A stretch of DNA of 29,207 bases from an uncultured Collinsella sp. GTDB taxonomy: Bacteria > Actinomycetota > Coriobacteriia > Coriobacteriales > Coriobacteriaceae. Below, piece by piece: positions 1-7,210 of the stretch. The notes beneath the pieces are model-generated. The model saw only the letters and a list, made by a program, of their open reading frames with translations. It did no database searches and was not told the origin of the DNA. The DNA lies in NCBI GenBank assembly GCA_902464175.1, contig CABQHZ010000011.1, positions 1-29,207 on the forward strand, given 5' to 3'. The position numbers and the translations under genes are program-made. How positions within the stretch are numbered: the first letter of the stretch is position 1; each line of letters starts with the position of its first letter.

Positions 1-2
1 AG

Positions 3-68
3 CACTTCCAGACCGAGGCCAACGAGACCGACCCCAACCTGGCGCCGGGTACGACCAAGATTAAGTAG
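3..68 (+). CDS. C-terminal end of an unrecognised protein (5' end outside the window)
   Basis: Frame 3 is open from the first base and reads about 21 residues, ending in APGTTKIK before a TAG at 66-68. The tail is polar and charged, with no membrane segment and no sorting signal. I do not recognise the family from so short a piece. The next strong hairpins on this strand are at 152-174 and 280-302; both have short T-containing tails and either could end its transcript. It is called coding only because the frame runs in from the left edge and is followed by non-coding repeats, so confidence is modest. Confidence 0.5.
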   Translation, partial: HFQTEANETDPNLAPGTTKIK

Positions 69-95
69 CTGCTAGCTGCTGAGCCACAACTGAAA

Positions 96-225
96 CGTCT
101 GTCCAGGCGGAGGCATATAAGGTTCCCTGCTCGGACAGTCCTGCGCAAGACGAAGGCCACATTAAGTGGCCTTCTTTGCGTGCGGAACTCGCGATGAACC
201 TTATATGCCTCCGCCTGGACAGACG
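96..225. repeat. Long-hairpin element, copy 1 (30-bp perfect arms, 70-bp core)
   Basis: Positions 96-125 and 196-225 are perfect reverse complements over 30 bp. The 70-bp core (126-195) folds further and contains a compact inner hairpin at 152-174 (AAGGCCAC, loop ATTAA, GTGGCCTT). The same core occurs in opposite orientation at 5382-5450 with only a few differences. The outer arms of that second copy differ from these at 12 of 30 positions yet still pair with each other. The element could be a structured RNA, a REP/BIME-like palindromic repeat or a strong terminator for the gene ending at 68. No reading frame in it looks real. Confidence 0.8.
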
Positions 226-279
226 CCCTGATGTTGGGGCGTGGCTTGTCTTGGGTGTATCGCCGAACATATATAAGTT

Positions 280-302
280 GAAGGCCACGTTATGTGGCCT
301 TC
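280..302. terminator. Terminator-like hairpin related to the inner hairpin of the long-hairpin elements
   Basis: GAAGGCCAC and GTGGCCTTC pair around a GTTAT loop, followed by TTTG on the plus strand. The stem is the same as the inner hairpin of the two long-hairpin elements (152-174 and 5403-5425), but the long arms are missing. Only the upstream bases CATATATAAGTT recall the arm of copy 1. It may be a decayed copy of the element or a simple terminator. Confidence 0.45.
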
Positions 303-311
303 TTTGTTTGC

Positions 312-542
312 GGAAAGTGTATCCCGGAATTCTTGTCTGGAATGGGATGCAGTTTCCGCTTGGGACCCGATTGGGAAAGTGTGTCCCACTATTCAGCTGG
401 ATTCCGGGATGTATTTTCCCGTTGAGGACCCTTTGGGAAAGTGCGTCCCGGTCTGGGCGCTCAAACTGGGATGGATTTTCCGGATGAGGGCTTGACGGAA
501 AATGTGTCTCGTTCCGGGCGCTAATTGTGGGATGCAGTTTCC
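312..542. repeat. 62-bp hairpin-repeat array A, 3' side of the adhesin gene
   Basis: Blocks like GGGATGCAGTTTCC start at 344, 406, 468 and 529 (steps of 62, 62 and 61). Each of the first three is followed after about 15 bases by an inverted partner like GGGAAAGTGTGTCCC (373-387, 435-449, 497-510), then by an 18-base spacer. A lone partner at 312-325 opens the array, and the last block at 529 lacks one. Each unit can form a ~14-bp stem. The same period, spacer lengths and orientation recur in array B (4877-5291) on the other side of the gene. The 62-bp period is not a multiple of three, so a repeated peptide is unlikely. It is not a CRISPR array: the units are palindromic and degenerate. Confidence 0.85.
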
Positions 543-566
543 GCTTGCGGAGTCTCCACTCAACAG

Positions 567-605
567 AAAACCCGGGTAGCCAAGTTGTTTGGCTACCCGG
601 GTTTT
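567..605 (-). terminator. Strong terminator downstream of the FG-GAP wall protein
   Basis: Arms 567-583 and 589-605 are perfectly complementary over 17 bp (AAAACCCGGGTAGCCAA and its complement), with A/T runs at both ends. It could therefore terminate in both directions. It lies 27 bp past the stop codon of the minus-strand gene at 633 and separates it from array A. Confidence 0.85.
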
Positions 606-632
606 TGGGTTGTCGATATGTTCGACTGGCTA

Positions 633-3600
633 CTAGTGGGTCTTGCGACGCTTGATCAGCATGATGAGGGCTATCACTACGAGCGTTGCTCCCGCTGCTG
701 CTGCGGTGGCGACTAGGGCGAATGTTTGGTCGCCGGTGTTTGCGAGGTTCTTCGCTGTGGTCGTAGTCTTGACCTTGGTGTCGGTCTTAGCTCCGTTGTC
801 GGACTTGGGCTTGTCCGGGTTCGTCGGGGTCTCAGGAGTCTCGGGGTCCTTTGAGCCTTCGGAATCGGTTGGGCCGGCGGTGTTTACCAGCGTATGGTCC
901 AGGAACTTCTTGGCGCCCTCACTTGCCTGTGAGAACAGGCGGCGCGTGCGGATCGGGGTGGCGTTCACCGTTGTGGGCGCCGTCTCCTCGGCCTCGATAT
1001 TCACGAGCGTCGTGCCGGTGTCGAGGCCCACGTCGTTGTATCCCACGTGGCAGTAGTACTGTGCGCCGTCATCGTCTGCGGTCAGGTCAATCTCGAGCTT
1101 CGAGGCCGTTCCAGCCGCGAGGTTGCCATCGGCGCCCACGAGCTTAAACTCTGTCTCGCCGCGACCCTTGCGATACCACATATATGTCGGCGCTAGCTCC
1201 GTTTCGCTACCGTCGGCACCGAACTGCTTCACGTGGCCAATCGCCGAGAGCGTCAGGTGGCTTCCCGCCGTGCGCTCAACCGAAGAGTCGTATCCAAGAT
1301 CCGACCCCTCCGCAGCATCCGCCGCAGGTCCGCTCACGGTCATCGTCATGCCATCGGGCATGGTCTTGACCGTGATGATTGCCGAGCGAATACCTGTTTC
1401 GGTCGTGGATCCATTCTTAACGGCGGCGATGGCGAATCGATACTCCGTATTGGGCTGCAGCCCATCCCACTTGAGCGAGGTCTGCGTGTTGTCGGCAATC
1501 TTCCAGCTGTTCACGACGGCGTCCGCCGCATTGCTCTGCAGCATGCCCACGCCGTAGCTAAAGCCGTTCTTGTTTGCGAGTACATCGTCCCAGCTAAACG
1601 TAACGCTGGTCGAATCGACGGCGTTTGCCGTAAAGCCCGTCACGGCCGGCGCGTCGGGCATCTCGACGTCCTTAACGTCATAGCCCACGATCCAGAACTG
1701 GTCGGTGTCCTTGGTGCCGAGCTTGTCGCCCGAGTCTGCCTCGAACTTGTCGACATCCACCGCGTTGACGCCCAGACGCCACACAAAACCGTACTTGCCC
1801 TGCGCGGCCTCGGGCAGATTGTCGACGGTGCCGCCGTATTCGGTCGATTCACTCGAGGAGTTACCCGTAGTAAAGCCGGCGTTGGCACCAAAGCACAGAC
1901 CGCCAAACAACTCGTGCTTTGCGAGCTTCGCGCCCATGACAACGCTGCCGTTCAGCGTAAAGCCGTACTCAAACTCCTGCTCCTCGCCCTCCTCGACTTC
2001 GATGGTCTGCTCAATACTCGCTCCCGACTGCGCGACGGCGCCGTTAAACCCATCGTGCGTGTAGGCGCGCGTTACGCCAGGCTTGCCCAGGCCAAAGGAA
2101 TCCCCAACGGGAGTCTCGCCGTTGAGCGTCGTTTGATAGGTTCCGGGTTCTCCCGACCGGTTGGTCAAAAAGTAGCTGAGCGGCGTCATATTGTGCTGTT
2201 TGGCAATGCGGTCATAGGCCTCGACATTAACGACCGAGGTCTGCGCGCCGAGCGACACGGGCGCCGCCATCACGCCCTTGCCACCAGTTTCCTCATTTTC
2301 GATCTCGTACTCGTAATAGACCATCGGAATCGTGTAGAGCACGGCCTTGTCGCCTTCGCCGGCATGCGACTCATAACTTACGCTGGCGCTCACTGTGCGC
2401 TCGCTCCGATAGTCATAGCATCCCTCGGCGGCAAAATCGACCGAAGCATTAATCGCGACCAGGGGCGGACCGGTCTGCACCTCGACGGCAACGCCCAACT
2501 CGGCGCCAATGGTATAGCCCTGGGATGTCCCCGTGCTCTTTCCCTCGCCGTATGACGTGCCGCCCAACACCAGATAGCCGTATGCCTGCTCCAGATCCTC
2601 AACATAGGGAGCATCCTGCAGCACAGCGAGCACGCGCGGGTTGGTATAGACCTTGTAGCGGTCCTTGTACGTGATCTTGACGCTGTCATTGTCGACATCG
2701 GGCAGCGCGAGCGAGATAAATGTGCCGTAGGTAGTGCCGCGACGGTTGCTCTCGCTAATCACCTGCTCCTCGCCGCGGCGCACCCTTCCGTTCTCGTCGA
2801 GCGAAAGATGCGAGGCGGTCATCCAATAGTAGTCATCGTTCTTGCGCAGGTCCTCGTCGCGGTGCTTGCCCACCACGGCGATAAAGCTCTCGTTATAGCG
2901 GTCCGAACCCGAGACGCTGCCTGCCTTGACGTCGCTGATCCACACCTGCTCTATACCCTTGTGGTCATGCTTGTTGCTGCTGTTGTATTGCTGACCGCTC
3001 ATGCTCATGGTTCCGACCATGGACCCCAAGCCCTGAGCCCCGCTCTGTGCCGTGTTGCAGGCAAAGTCGCGGAACACATCGCCGCCCACGAGCACCTCGT
3101 CAACCGCCAGCTGCTCGGACAGGCCGTCAAGGTTGGCAGTGGCAAGGGCAATAGGCGCCAAGGTGCACGGATAGCGCTTATCCTGAGCGCTATCCTTCCA
3201 TGCGCTGTTGGGCACATGCATCAGCCCATAGGAGGCGAGGAGCCCGTCTCTGTATTCCTTGCAATCGGAAAGCTTGAACTCGCCAGATTCCGAGTCAAAA
3301 TACGCGTAGCGGTACAGCGCGCCGTACAGCCCCTTGCTGCCGTCAGAAGCGCCGTAATCAAAAGCGCTGCGTTGCCAGTCATAGCCCGCAAGAATAAGGC
3401 CCGTGACGGTTTCACCCGTCTTCTTTCCTTCTTCATCGTAGGCAGCAAACGTGCCGAACGTCGCATTCGCAGCGACCATGGTCTTGCCGTTCGCGGAGAG
3501 GGAGATTGCGCCCGCGTCACCCAGAGCATCGACATGGACGAGCGCACCCTTGGATGCATCCCACGAAAACAGCTCGCAATGCGTCGACTTATCAATATTC

Positions 3601-4721
3601 TTCTTGCCGTAGGGTGCCGATACCACGATAGCGAGGTCATCGCAAAAATCGCGGTCGAGGTCTCCGGCCGCTAGCGAAACGACAGGAGATGACTGAAGCT
3701 GCGTCCAGGAGTCGTTCCCGCCCTTGTTGTGCGTGGTGTAGTCCGCGGCGTTACCGGCATCGATTTTGACGACGCTTTGCTTCCAGTTGCCGCCCTCCAA
3801 GTCATACATGTCGACTACAGCCTTGCGCACGCCGTTCTCGTCGACATAGCAGCCCGCGTAGACAAAAAGCTCGTCGACGCCGTCGCCATCGACATCGCCC
3901 GCCTCGACATCAAAGACGGCGTCGTGCTCTTGCAGGTAACCGGCATCCAGGTACTTAAAACGGCCTTCGTACATCATATTAGTGTTGACCGTCACCGGCA
4001 GGTGTGTGTCGAGAGTGCGCGTACGCCCGTTGCTAAACGAGTAGAGGACCAGCTCAACCTTTCCGGCGTATGACTTGCCGTCAATCGTCGTGGAGGAACT
4101 GTCGCCGTAGGCACGGAGCTCGGCAACGCGGCTCTTTTTGCCCGTGCTGGCGTCGCTGCAGAACTCAACACTCGTGGCGTGAATGCCCGAGAAACCGTTG
4201 TTGTCGTTGGCGAGTACTGTTGAGGACTCATTGTTGCTTAGGTACGACCAGGTGCCGCCACCGTAGTCGCTATGCTTGTAGAGATCGCTGTTCGTATCGA
4301 AGTTGTTGACGTTTTGCCAGAACTTTGCGGCGCCCCACACACTTCCATAGCCATCGGTAAGTTTGCTGCTGCCGCCAATGTCACCGCGCTCGACGTTCTC
4401 GAGCTTGTCGCGCAGAGTGTAGCGATTGCCATGGCTACCGTTGGCTGCCATATAGACCTCGCTGCGCGTGGCAAACGTCGTGGGGGTATCGGTGGAATAG
4501 GGGCCAACGGTATCGGCCGGAATGTCCTCGTTCGTGCCCAGGCCCAGGTCGCTATAGTCCTGCTCGGTCATATCGGTGATTGCGGGCGTGTCCGCCGCCT
4601 GAGCAACCTGGGGTGTGGCCGTGAAGCAGGCGACGCTCGTGGCGATCAACGCAGCAAGCGCCGCCGTCCCAACAAGCGGGATTTTCGACAACCTACGGAT
4701 ACGGGGGTGTGGAACGTACAT
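633..4721 (-). CDS. Sortase-anchored surface protein with FG-GAP-like, FN3 and Ig-like regions (LANTGD)
   Basis: About 1362 residues. I chose the ATG at 4721, which has a GCGAGG sequence about 9 bases upstream and opens a clear signal peptide (RIRR, a hydrophobic core at 16-33, then AQA-AD with predicted cleavage after residue 42). The frame stays open to 4781, but starting there would bury the signal. FG-GAP-like repeats with Asp-rich loops occur near 268-288 (GDVDGDGVDELFV) and 347-366 (GDLDRDFCDDLAIV). A fibronectin type III-like region starts near 1024, and an Ig-like segment with a DDGAQYYCHV strand lies near 1177-1227. A proline/lysine-rich wall spacer follows, then LANTGD near residue 1326, a hydrophobic stretch and KRRKTH. 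The family pattern indicates covalent attachment to the cell wall by a sortase; the ligand is unknown. The gene stands alone between two 62-bp repeat arrays. Confidence 0.9.
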   Translation of the reverse strand: MYVPHPRIRRLSKIPLVGTAALAALIATSVACFTATPQVAQAADTPAITDMTEQDYSDLGLGTNEDIPADTVGPYSTDTPTTFATRSEVYMAANGSHGNRYTLRDKLENVERGDIGGSSKLTDGYGSVWGAAKFWQNVNNFDTNSDLYKHSDYGGGTWSYLSNNESSTVLANDNNGFSGIHATSVEFCSDASTGKKSRVAELRAYGDSSSTTIDGKSYAGKVELVLYSFSNGRTRTLDTHLPVTVNTNMMYEGRFKYLDAGYLQEHDAVFDVEAGDVDGDGVDELFVYAGCYVDENGVRKAVVDMYDLEGGNWKQSVVKIDAGNAADYTTHNKGGNDSWTQLQSSPVVSLAAGDLDRDFCDDLAIVVSAPYGKKNIDKSTHCELFSWDASKGALVHVDALGDAGAISLSANGKTMVAANATFGTFAAYDEEGKKTGETVTGLILAGYDWQRSAFDYGASDGSKGLYGALYRYAYFDSESGEFKLSDCKEYRDGLLASYGLMHVPNSAWKDSAQDKRYPCTLAPIALATANLDGLSEQLAVDEVLVGGDVFRDFACNTAQSGAQGLGSMVGTMSMSGQQYNSSNKHDHKGIEQVWISDVKAGSVSGSDRYNESFIAVVGKHRDEDLRKNDDYYWMTASHLSLDENGRVRRGEEQVISESNRRGTTYGTFISLALPDVDNDSVKITYKDRYKVYTNPRVLAVLQDAPYVEDLEQAYGYLVLGGTSYGEGKSTGTSQGYTIGAELGVAVEVQTGPPLVAINASVDFAAEGCYDYRSERTVSASVSYESHAGEGDKAVLYTIPMVYYEYEIENEETGGKGVMAAPVSLGAQTSVVNVEAYDRIAKQHNMTPLSYFLTNRSGEPGTYQTTLNGETPVGDSFGLGKPGVTRAYTHDGFNGAVAQSGASIEQTIEVEEGEEQEFEYGFTLNGSVVMGAKLAKHELFGGLCFGANAGFTTGNSSSESTEYGGTVDNLPEAAQGKYGFVWRLGVNAVDVDKFEADSGDKLGTKDTDQFWIVGYDVKDVEMPDAPAVTGFTANAVDSTSVTFSWDDVLANKNGFSYGVGMLQSNAADAVVNSWKIADNTQTSLKWDGLQPNTEYRFAIAAVKNGSTTETGIRSAIITVKTMPDGMTMTVSGPAADAAEGSDLGYDSSVERTAGSHLTLSAIGHVKQFGADGSETELAPTYMWYRKGRGETEFKLVGADGNLAAGTASKLEIDLTADDDGAQYYCHVGYNDVGLDTGTTLVNIEAEETAPTTVNATPIRTRRLFSQASEGAKKFLDHTLVNTAGPTDSEGSKDPETPETPTNPDKPKSDNGAKTDTKVKTTTTAKNLANTGDQTFALVATAAAAGATLVVIALIMLIKRRKTH

Positions 4722-4876
4722 GAGGGACCTCGCTTTACTCGAGTGGAGTGGACTCATTTGCTCAAATGCTACGCCTGACACCCAAAATTCCGTGTCTCAT
4801 TTTCGCCAACGGCGTGTCTCATTTTTGAGAATCCGAGATGCCGCGGAAATCTTATCCCAGCTCAAAGGCCATTTCT

Positions 4877-5291
4877 GGGATGTATTTTCCGTCGAGTGCC
4901 TCATCGGGAAACTGCATCCCATTTCAAGCGTCGATTCTGGGACGCACTTTCCCCTTAGACCCTCAACCGGAAACCGCATCCCACTTTGAGCGCAAATTCC
5001 GGGATGCATTTTCCGCTTGAGCCTCATTGGGAAACGGCGTCCCACTTTGAGGGCTGATTGTGGGATGCATTTTCCGGTTTTGCTCTCATTGGGAAAATGC
5101 ATCCCGTTTCTTGACCGAATAATGGGACGCAATTTCCCGTTGGAGCGCCTTTGGGAAAGTGTGTCCCACTTCGACCGCCCAGAGTGGGACGCACTTTCCG
5201 CAAAGCACCTCAACGGGAAACTACGTCCCATTCCAAAGGCAAATTCCGGGACGCATTTTCCGAAAGCCTGCCCATCCGGAAAGCCCGTCCC
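4877..5291. repeat. 62-bp hairpin-repeat array B, 5' side of the adhesin gene
   Basis: Seven consecutive units begin at 4877, 4939, 5001, 5062, 5124, 5186 and 5248, with steps of 62, 62, 61, 62, 62 and 62 bp. Each unit is GGGAYGCAnTTTCC, a 14-16 base loop, GGGAAAnTGCRTCCC (first base sometimes absent), then an 18-base spacer. Spacers are related but diverged; several start ACTTTGAG. Degenerate traces of the same motif continue leftward to about 4785 (two GTGTCTCATTTT copies). The array lies in the upstream region of the minus-strand adhesin and may be transcribed as its leader. Its orientation matches array A, making the arrays long imperfect direct repeats around the gene. Confidence 0.88.
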
Positions 5292-5351
5292 ACTTTGGAC
5301 GCATCCGGACACGGAACCATCGACCTATCAGGCCTCCCATCAATAAAGAGG

Positions 5352-5480
5352 CGTCCTCCCGGACGGCGGGGCACGAAGTTCATCGCGAGTTCCGTACGCA
5401 AAGAAGGCCACTTAATGTGGCCTTCGCCTTGCGCAGGACTGTAGAGCAGGGAACTTCGTGCCCCGACGCCCGGGAGGACG
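5352..5480. repeat. Long-hairpin element, copy 2 (inverted relative to copy 1)
   Basis: Arms 5352-5381 and 5451-5480 pair over 30 positions with two exceptions, one of them a possible G-U pair. The 69-bp core (5382-5450) is the reverse complement of the copy 1 core with one gap and a handful of substitutions, and it holds the same inner hairpin (5403-5425). Arms of both copies begin CGTC, end GTTC and fit CGTCNNNCCNGGCGNNGG at their outer ends, but differ elsewhere. It lies just downstream of the flavodoxin-family gene on the minus strand and could also end that transcript. Confidence 0.8.
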
Positions 5481-5522
5481 TTACATTTAGAAAGATGGAC
5501 CGACCGCCGTCAGCGATGGGAG

Positions 5523-6080
5523 CTACTCCCCCAGCACGGCCTTTTTGGCGGCTGCAGCCATGTTGTCCAGATCCTCCTTGGTGGGGTGATCCTTTGCGGC
5601 AACCCAGTTGTCGAGCAGCATCTTAAAGCGGGCATTGTCGGGATCCTGCTCGAGCATGGCCTCGTAGCGTTGTTTGACCGCGGGGCCCATCTTGCCCTGG
5701 CACATGGCCCAGCCCGCAAGCTCGGCGTCATCGGCCAAATTGGAGGTCACGCGATCGATAATCTGATTGAAGTATTCCTCGCTGGCACCAAAACCGCAGG
5801 TGCCAAAAAGGAACACGCGCTTGCCATGCAGAGCGGAAAGCAACGCCGCCACCGAAGGCGAACAGGTGCCCTTGTCACACCAAAAGCCAACGAACACCGT
5901 ATCGGCCGCACAGGCACCTTGGGCCTCGTTCATAACCTGCTCCGGATCGGCATCGTCGCTCAGCGCGGCGGCATGGACAAACTCGACGCCCGCTGCCTGC
6001 AGCGCGCGCTTAATCGCTCCCGAAACCATCCTGGTATTGCCGCTCTTGCTGTTGACCACCATAGAGCACGTCATAGTCAC
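5523..6080 (-). CDS. Flavodoxin-family protein
   Basis: About 185 residues, a size close to short-chain flavodoxins. The N-terminal strand MVVN leads into SKSGNT (residues 11-16), which fits the FMN phosphate-binding loop. A second loop, GFWCDKGTCSP (65-75), and a third, GTCGFGAS (93-100), sit where the flavin ring-binding loops are expected. It probably binds FMN and carries electrons for an unidentified cytoplasmic redox enzyme. Flavodoxins with an FW-x-DKGT motif include partners of anaerobic reductases such as the BilS type, but no reductase gene is nearby, so I do not assign that role. The start is GTG at 6080 (GAGG only 4 bases upstream) or ATG at 6074 (GAGG 10 bases upstream). It appears monocistronic, with a plausible promoter at 6134-6161. 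Confidence 0.85.
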   Translation of the reverse strand: MTMTCSMVVNSKSGNTRMVSGAIKRALQAAGVEFVHAAALSDDADPEQVMNEAQGACAADTVFVGFWCDKGTCSPSVAALLSALHGKRVFLFGTCGFGASEEYFNQIIDRVTSNLADDAELAGWAMCQGKMGPAVKQRYEAMLEQDPDNARFKMLLDNWVAAKDHPTKEDLDNMAAAAKKAVLGE

Positions 6081-6133
6081 GTTGCCTCGTTTCCCCCAAA
6101 ACTAAAGCCACTAATGCATTTTATTAGAAGCAT

Positions 6134-6161
6134 ATCTTAGTACTAAAACCACAGATGTAAA
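6134..6161 (-). promoter_or_regulatory. Predicted promoter of the flavodoxin-family gene
   Basis: On the minus strand, TTTACA (6156-6161) and TAAGAT (6134-6139) are separated by 16 bp, about 55 bases upstream of the start codon. It is a fair match to a housekeeping-type promoter. This is a visual call only. Confidence 0.4.
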
Positions 6162-6233
6162 CCAACTTCTGCTGATTGACGGCACAGCTGACATCAATAG
6201 GCAAATACGCCCGCAGCGCAAGTCCCAAAAATC

Positions 6234-6265
6234 ATGCGGGAACCGCGGTACCGTCAGAAAATGCA
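6234..6265. repeat. 32-bp inverted repeat, left copy
   Basis: Positions 6234-6265 are a perfect reverse complement of 9706-9737. The repeat contains CCGCGGTACCGTCAG and is followed by ATACGTTTTGGAAC-type sequence (6265-6278), which also follows the right copy in direct orientation (9736-9749). Together with CCCAAAAATCATGC on its left, the left copy forms an imperfect palindrome of about 50 bp. The two copies bracket the operon at 6414-7792 and the ATPase gene at 8251-9444, so they may be ends or recombination sites of an accessory module. Confidence 0.75.
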
Positions 6266-6324
6266 TACGTTTTGGAACGGTAAGTCCGATTCCGCCGGAA
6301 GGGGCAAAAATTTCCAATTTTTGC

Positions 6325-6352
6325 TTGATTGGATGATGCTTTAAGGTATTAT
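6325..6352 (+). promoter_or_regulatory. Predicted promoter of the three-gene operon
   Basis: TTGATT (6325-6330) and TATTAT (6347-6352) are separated by 16 bp. The -10 box lies inside the left arm of the large inverted repeat at 6337-6393, so occupancy of that repeat would block the promoter. Confidence 0.5.
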
Positions 6353-6393
6353 TGCTTTGAGGATAAACCTCAAAGTTTTAATATCTTAAAGCA
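6337..6393 (+). promoter_or_regulatory. Large inverted repeat, likely operator or leader hairpin
   Basis: Arms 6337-6362 and 6368-6393 match at 22 of 26 positions around an ATAAA loop. The inner part (CTTTGAGG/CCTCAAAG) and outer part (TGCTTTAAG/CTTAAAGCA) are perfect. It covers the predicted -10 box and ends only a few bases before the ribosome binding site of the gene at 6414. It could be a protein operator, perhaps for the first gene of the operon, or an RNA stem controlling its translation. Confidence 0.6.
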
Positions 6394-6413
6394 ATCGTTC
6401 TAAGGAGATTGTC

Positions 6414-6893
6414 ATGCCACAGATCCGTATCGATGTAGACGAGAAGGAGTTTGAAGCCATTAAGGCAATGGCGGACCGAATGGGAGCCGCATCCATCACA
6501 GCCGCCTGCGGACAGGTTTTAACCGAGGCGGCAGGTGTACCTCAGGAGATACCGGGAATAGTCAAAGACGTCCTGAAGAAGATCGACGGCATGAAGCCGG
6601 GTCGAGAGTTCTATACCGGCGAGATACTCCGAGAGCTCTATAAGAATGACAACCTGATCTACGTCCAGAGGAGCGGCGGCGCCGTGCCGTCTACTGTCGC
6701 CGCTCGTGTGGGGCGCGCGCTGGCGGCGAAAGCAAACATGTCGGAACACGCCTACTGCGTCGACCGAGTGGTCGCGCGTAAGAATGTGTTTCGCAAGCTC
6801 GCCGCCCCAAGCAACTCCACAACCGTAACCGGCGATTCCGACTCTGACACAAGCGGCCACGACGGGGAATCTCCAGCAGAATCAAATGAGTAG
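6414..6893 (+). CDS. Hypothetical protein, first gene of a three-gene operon
   Basis: 159 residues, with a strong ribosome binding site (TAAGGAG about 8 bases before ATG). The N-terminus IRIDVDEKEFEAIKAMADRMG reads as a short strand followed by a helix, somewhat like ribbon-helix-helix DNA-binding proteins. A globular part follows to about residue 130, including a GREFYTGEILRELY segment that could be a winged-helix-like start. The last 30 residues are a Ser/Asp/Glu-rich disordered tail. I do not recognise the family. The gene follows a large inverted repeat overlapping its promoter, so autoregulation is plausible but unproven. Its stop overlaps the start of the next gene (ATG at 6886, TAG at 6891-6893), which points to coupled translation. 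Confidence 0.75.
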   Translation: MPQIRIDVDEKEFEAIKAMADRMGAASITAACGQVLTEAAGVPQEIPGIVKDVLKKIDGMKPGREFYTGEILRELYKNDNLIYVQRSGGAVPSTVAARVGRALAAKANMSEHAYCVDRVVARKNVFRKLAAPSNSTTVTGDSDSDTSGHDGESPAESNE

Positions 6894-7194
6894 GGGACAA
6901 GCGCCCGCCATCAAAAGCAGCAGTCTGAGCGGGGAGGTCGACGAACGGGCCCTGAGACTGAGCGTCGCGCTCGCATTTATAAGATGGCGAGCTTCTGGCC
7001 GAGAGGATTTTCTCGATGCGGCAGAGGAGCTTGGCGTCGACCCCGCCCCGCTGGCGCTCTCGCTGTGGATTCTGTTCGGAAGGACCCGCGCTGGCCGTGG
7101 CGATCTCGATGATGCTTCCATCAGGGCCGTCCTCCGGTTTTGCAGGCAGATCCTGTCGCCGGCGGTAGCTGCCTCGCCGCGTGATGCCATCTAG
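6886..7194 (+). CDS. Small hypothetical protein, second gene of the operon
   Basis: 102 residues. The ATG at 6886 overlaps the stop of the previous gene by eight bases and there is no strong ribosome binding site, so translation probably depends on coupling. The sequence appears mostly helical (LRLSVALAFIRWRASGREDFLDAAEELGVD, LALSLWILFGR), with no signal peptide or convincing membrane segment. I recognise no family. Support comes from the gapless operon arrangement and the strand; the opposite strand also carries an open frame here, so confidence is lower than for its neighbours. Confidence 0.6.
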   Translation: MSRGQAPAIKSSSLSGEVDERALRLSVALAFIRWRASGREDFLDAAEELGVDPAPLALSLWILFGRTRAGRGDLDDASIRAVLRFCRQILSPAVAASPRDAI

Positions 7195-7210
7195 GAAGAG
7201 GGCATCCACT

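Noticed and set aside
4877..5291. CRISPR array
   Set aside because: Spacing is regular, but the units are degenerate palindromes with related spacers, and no cas gene is present.
4797..5346. Open frames with repeated phrases such as GKCVP and FPL over array B, and similar ones over array A
   Set aside because: They come from the 62-bp hairpin repeat read by chance. The period is not divisible by three, so the reading frame shifts at each unit, and both strands give comparable frames.
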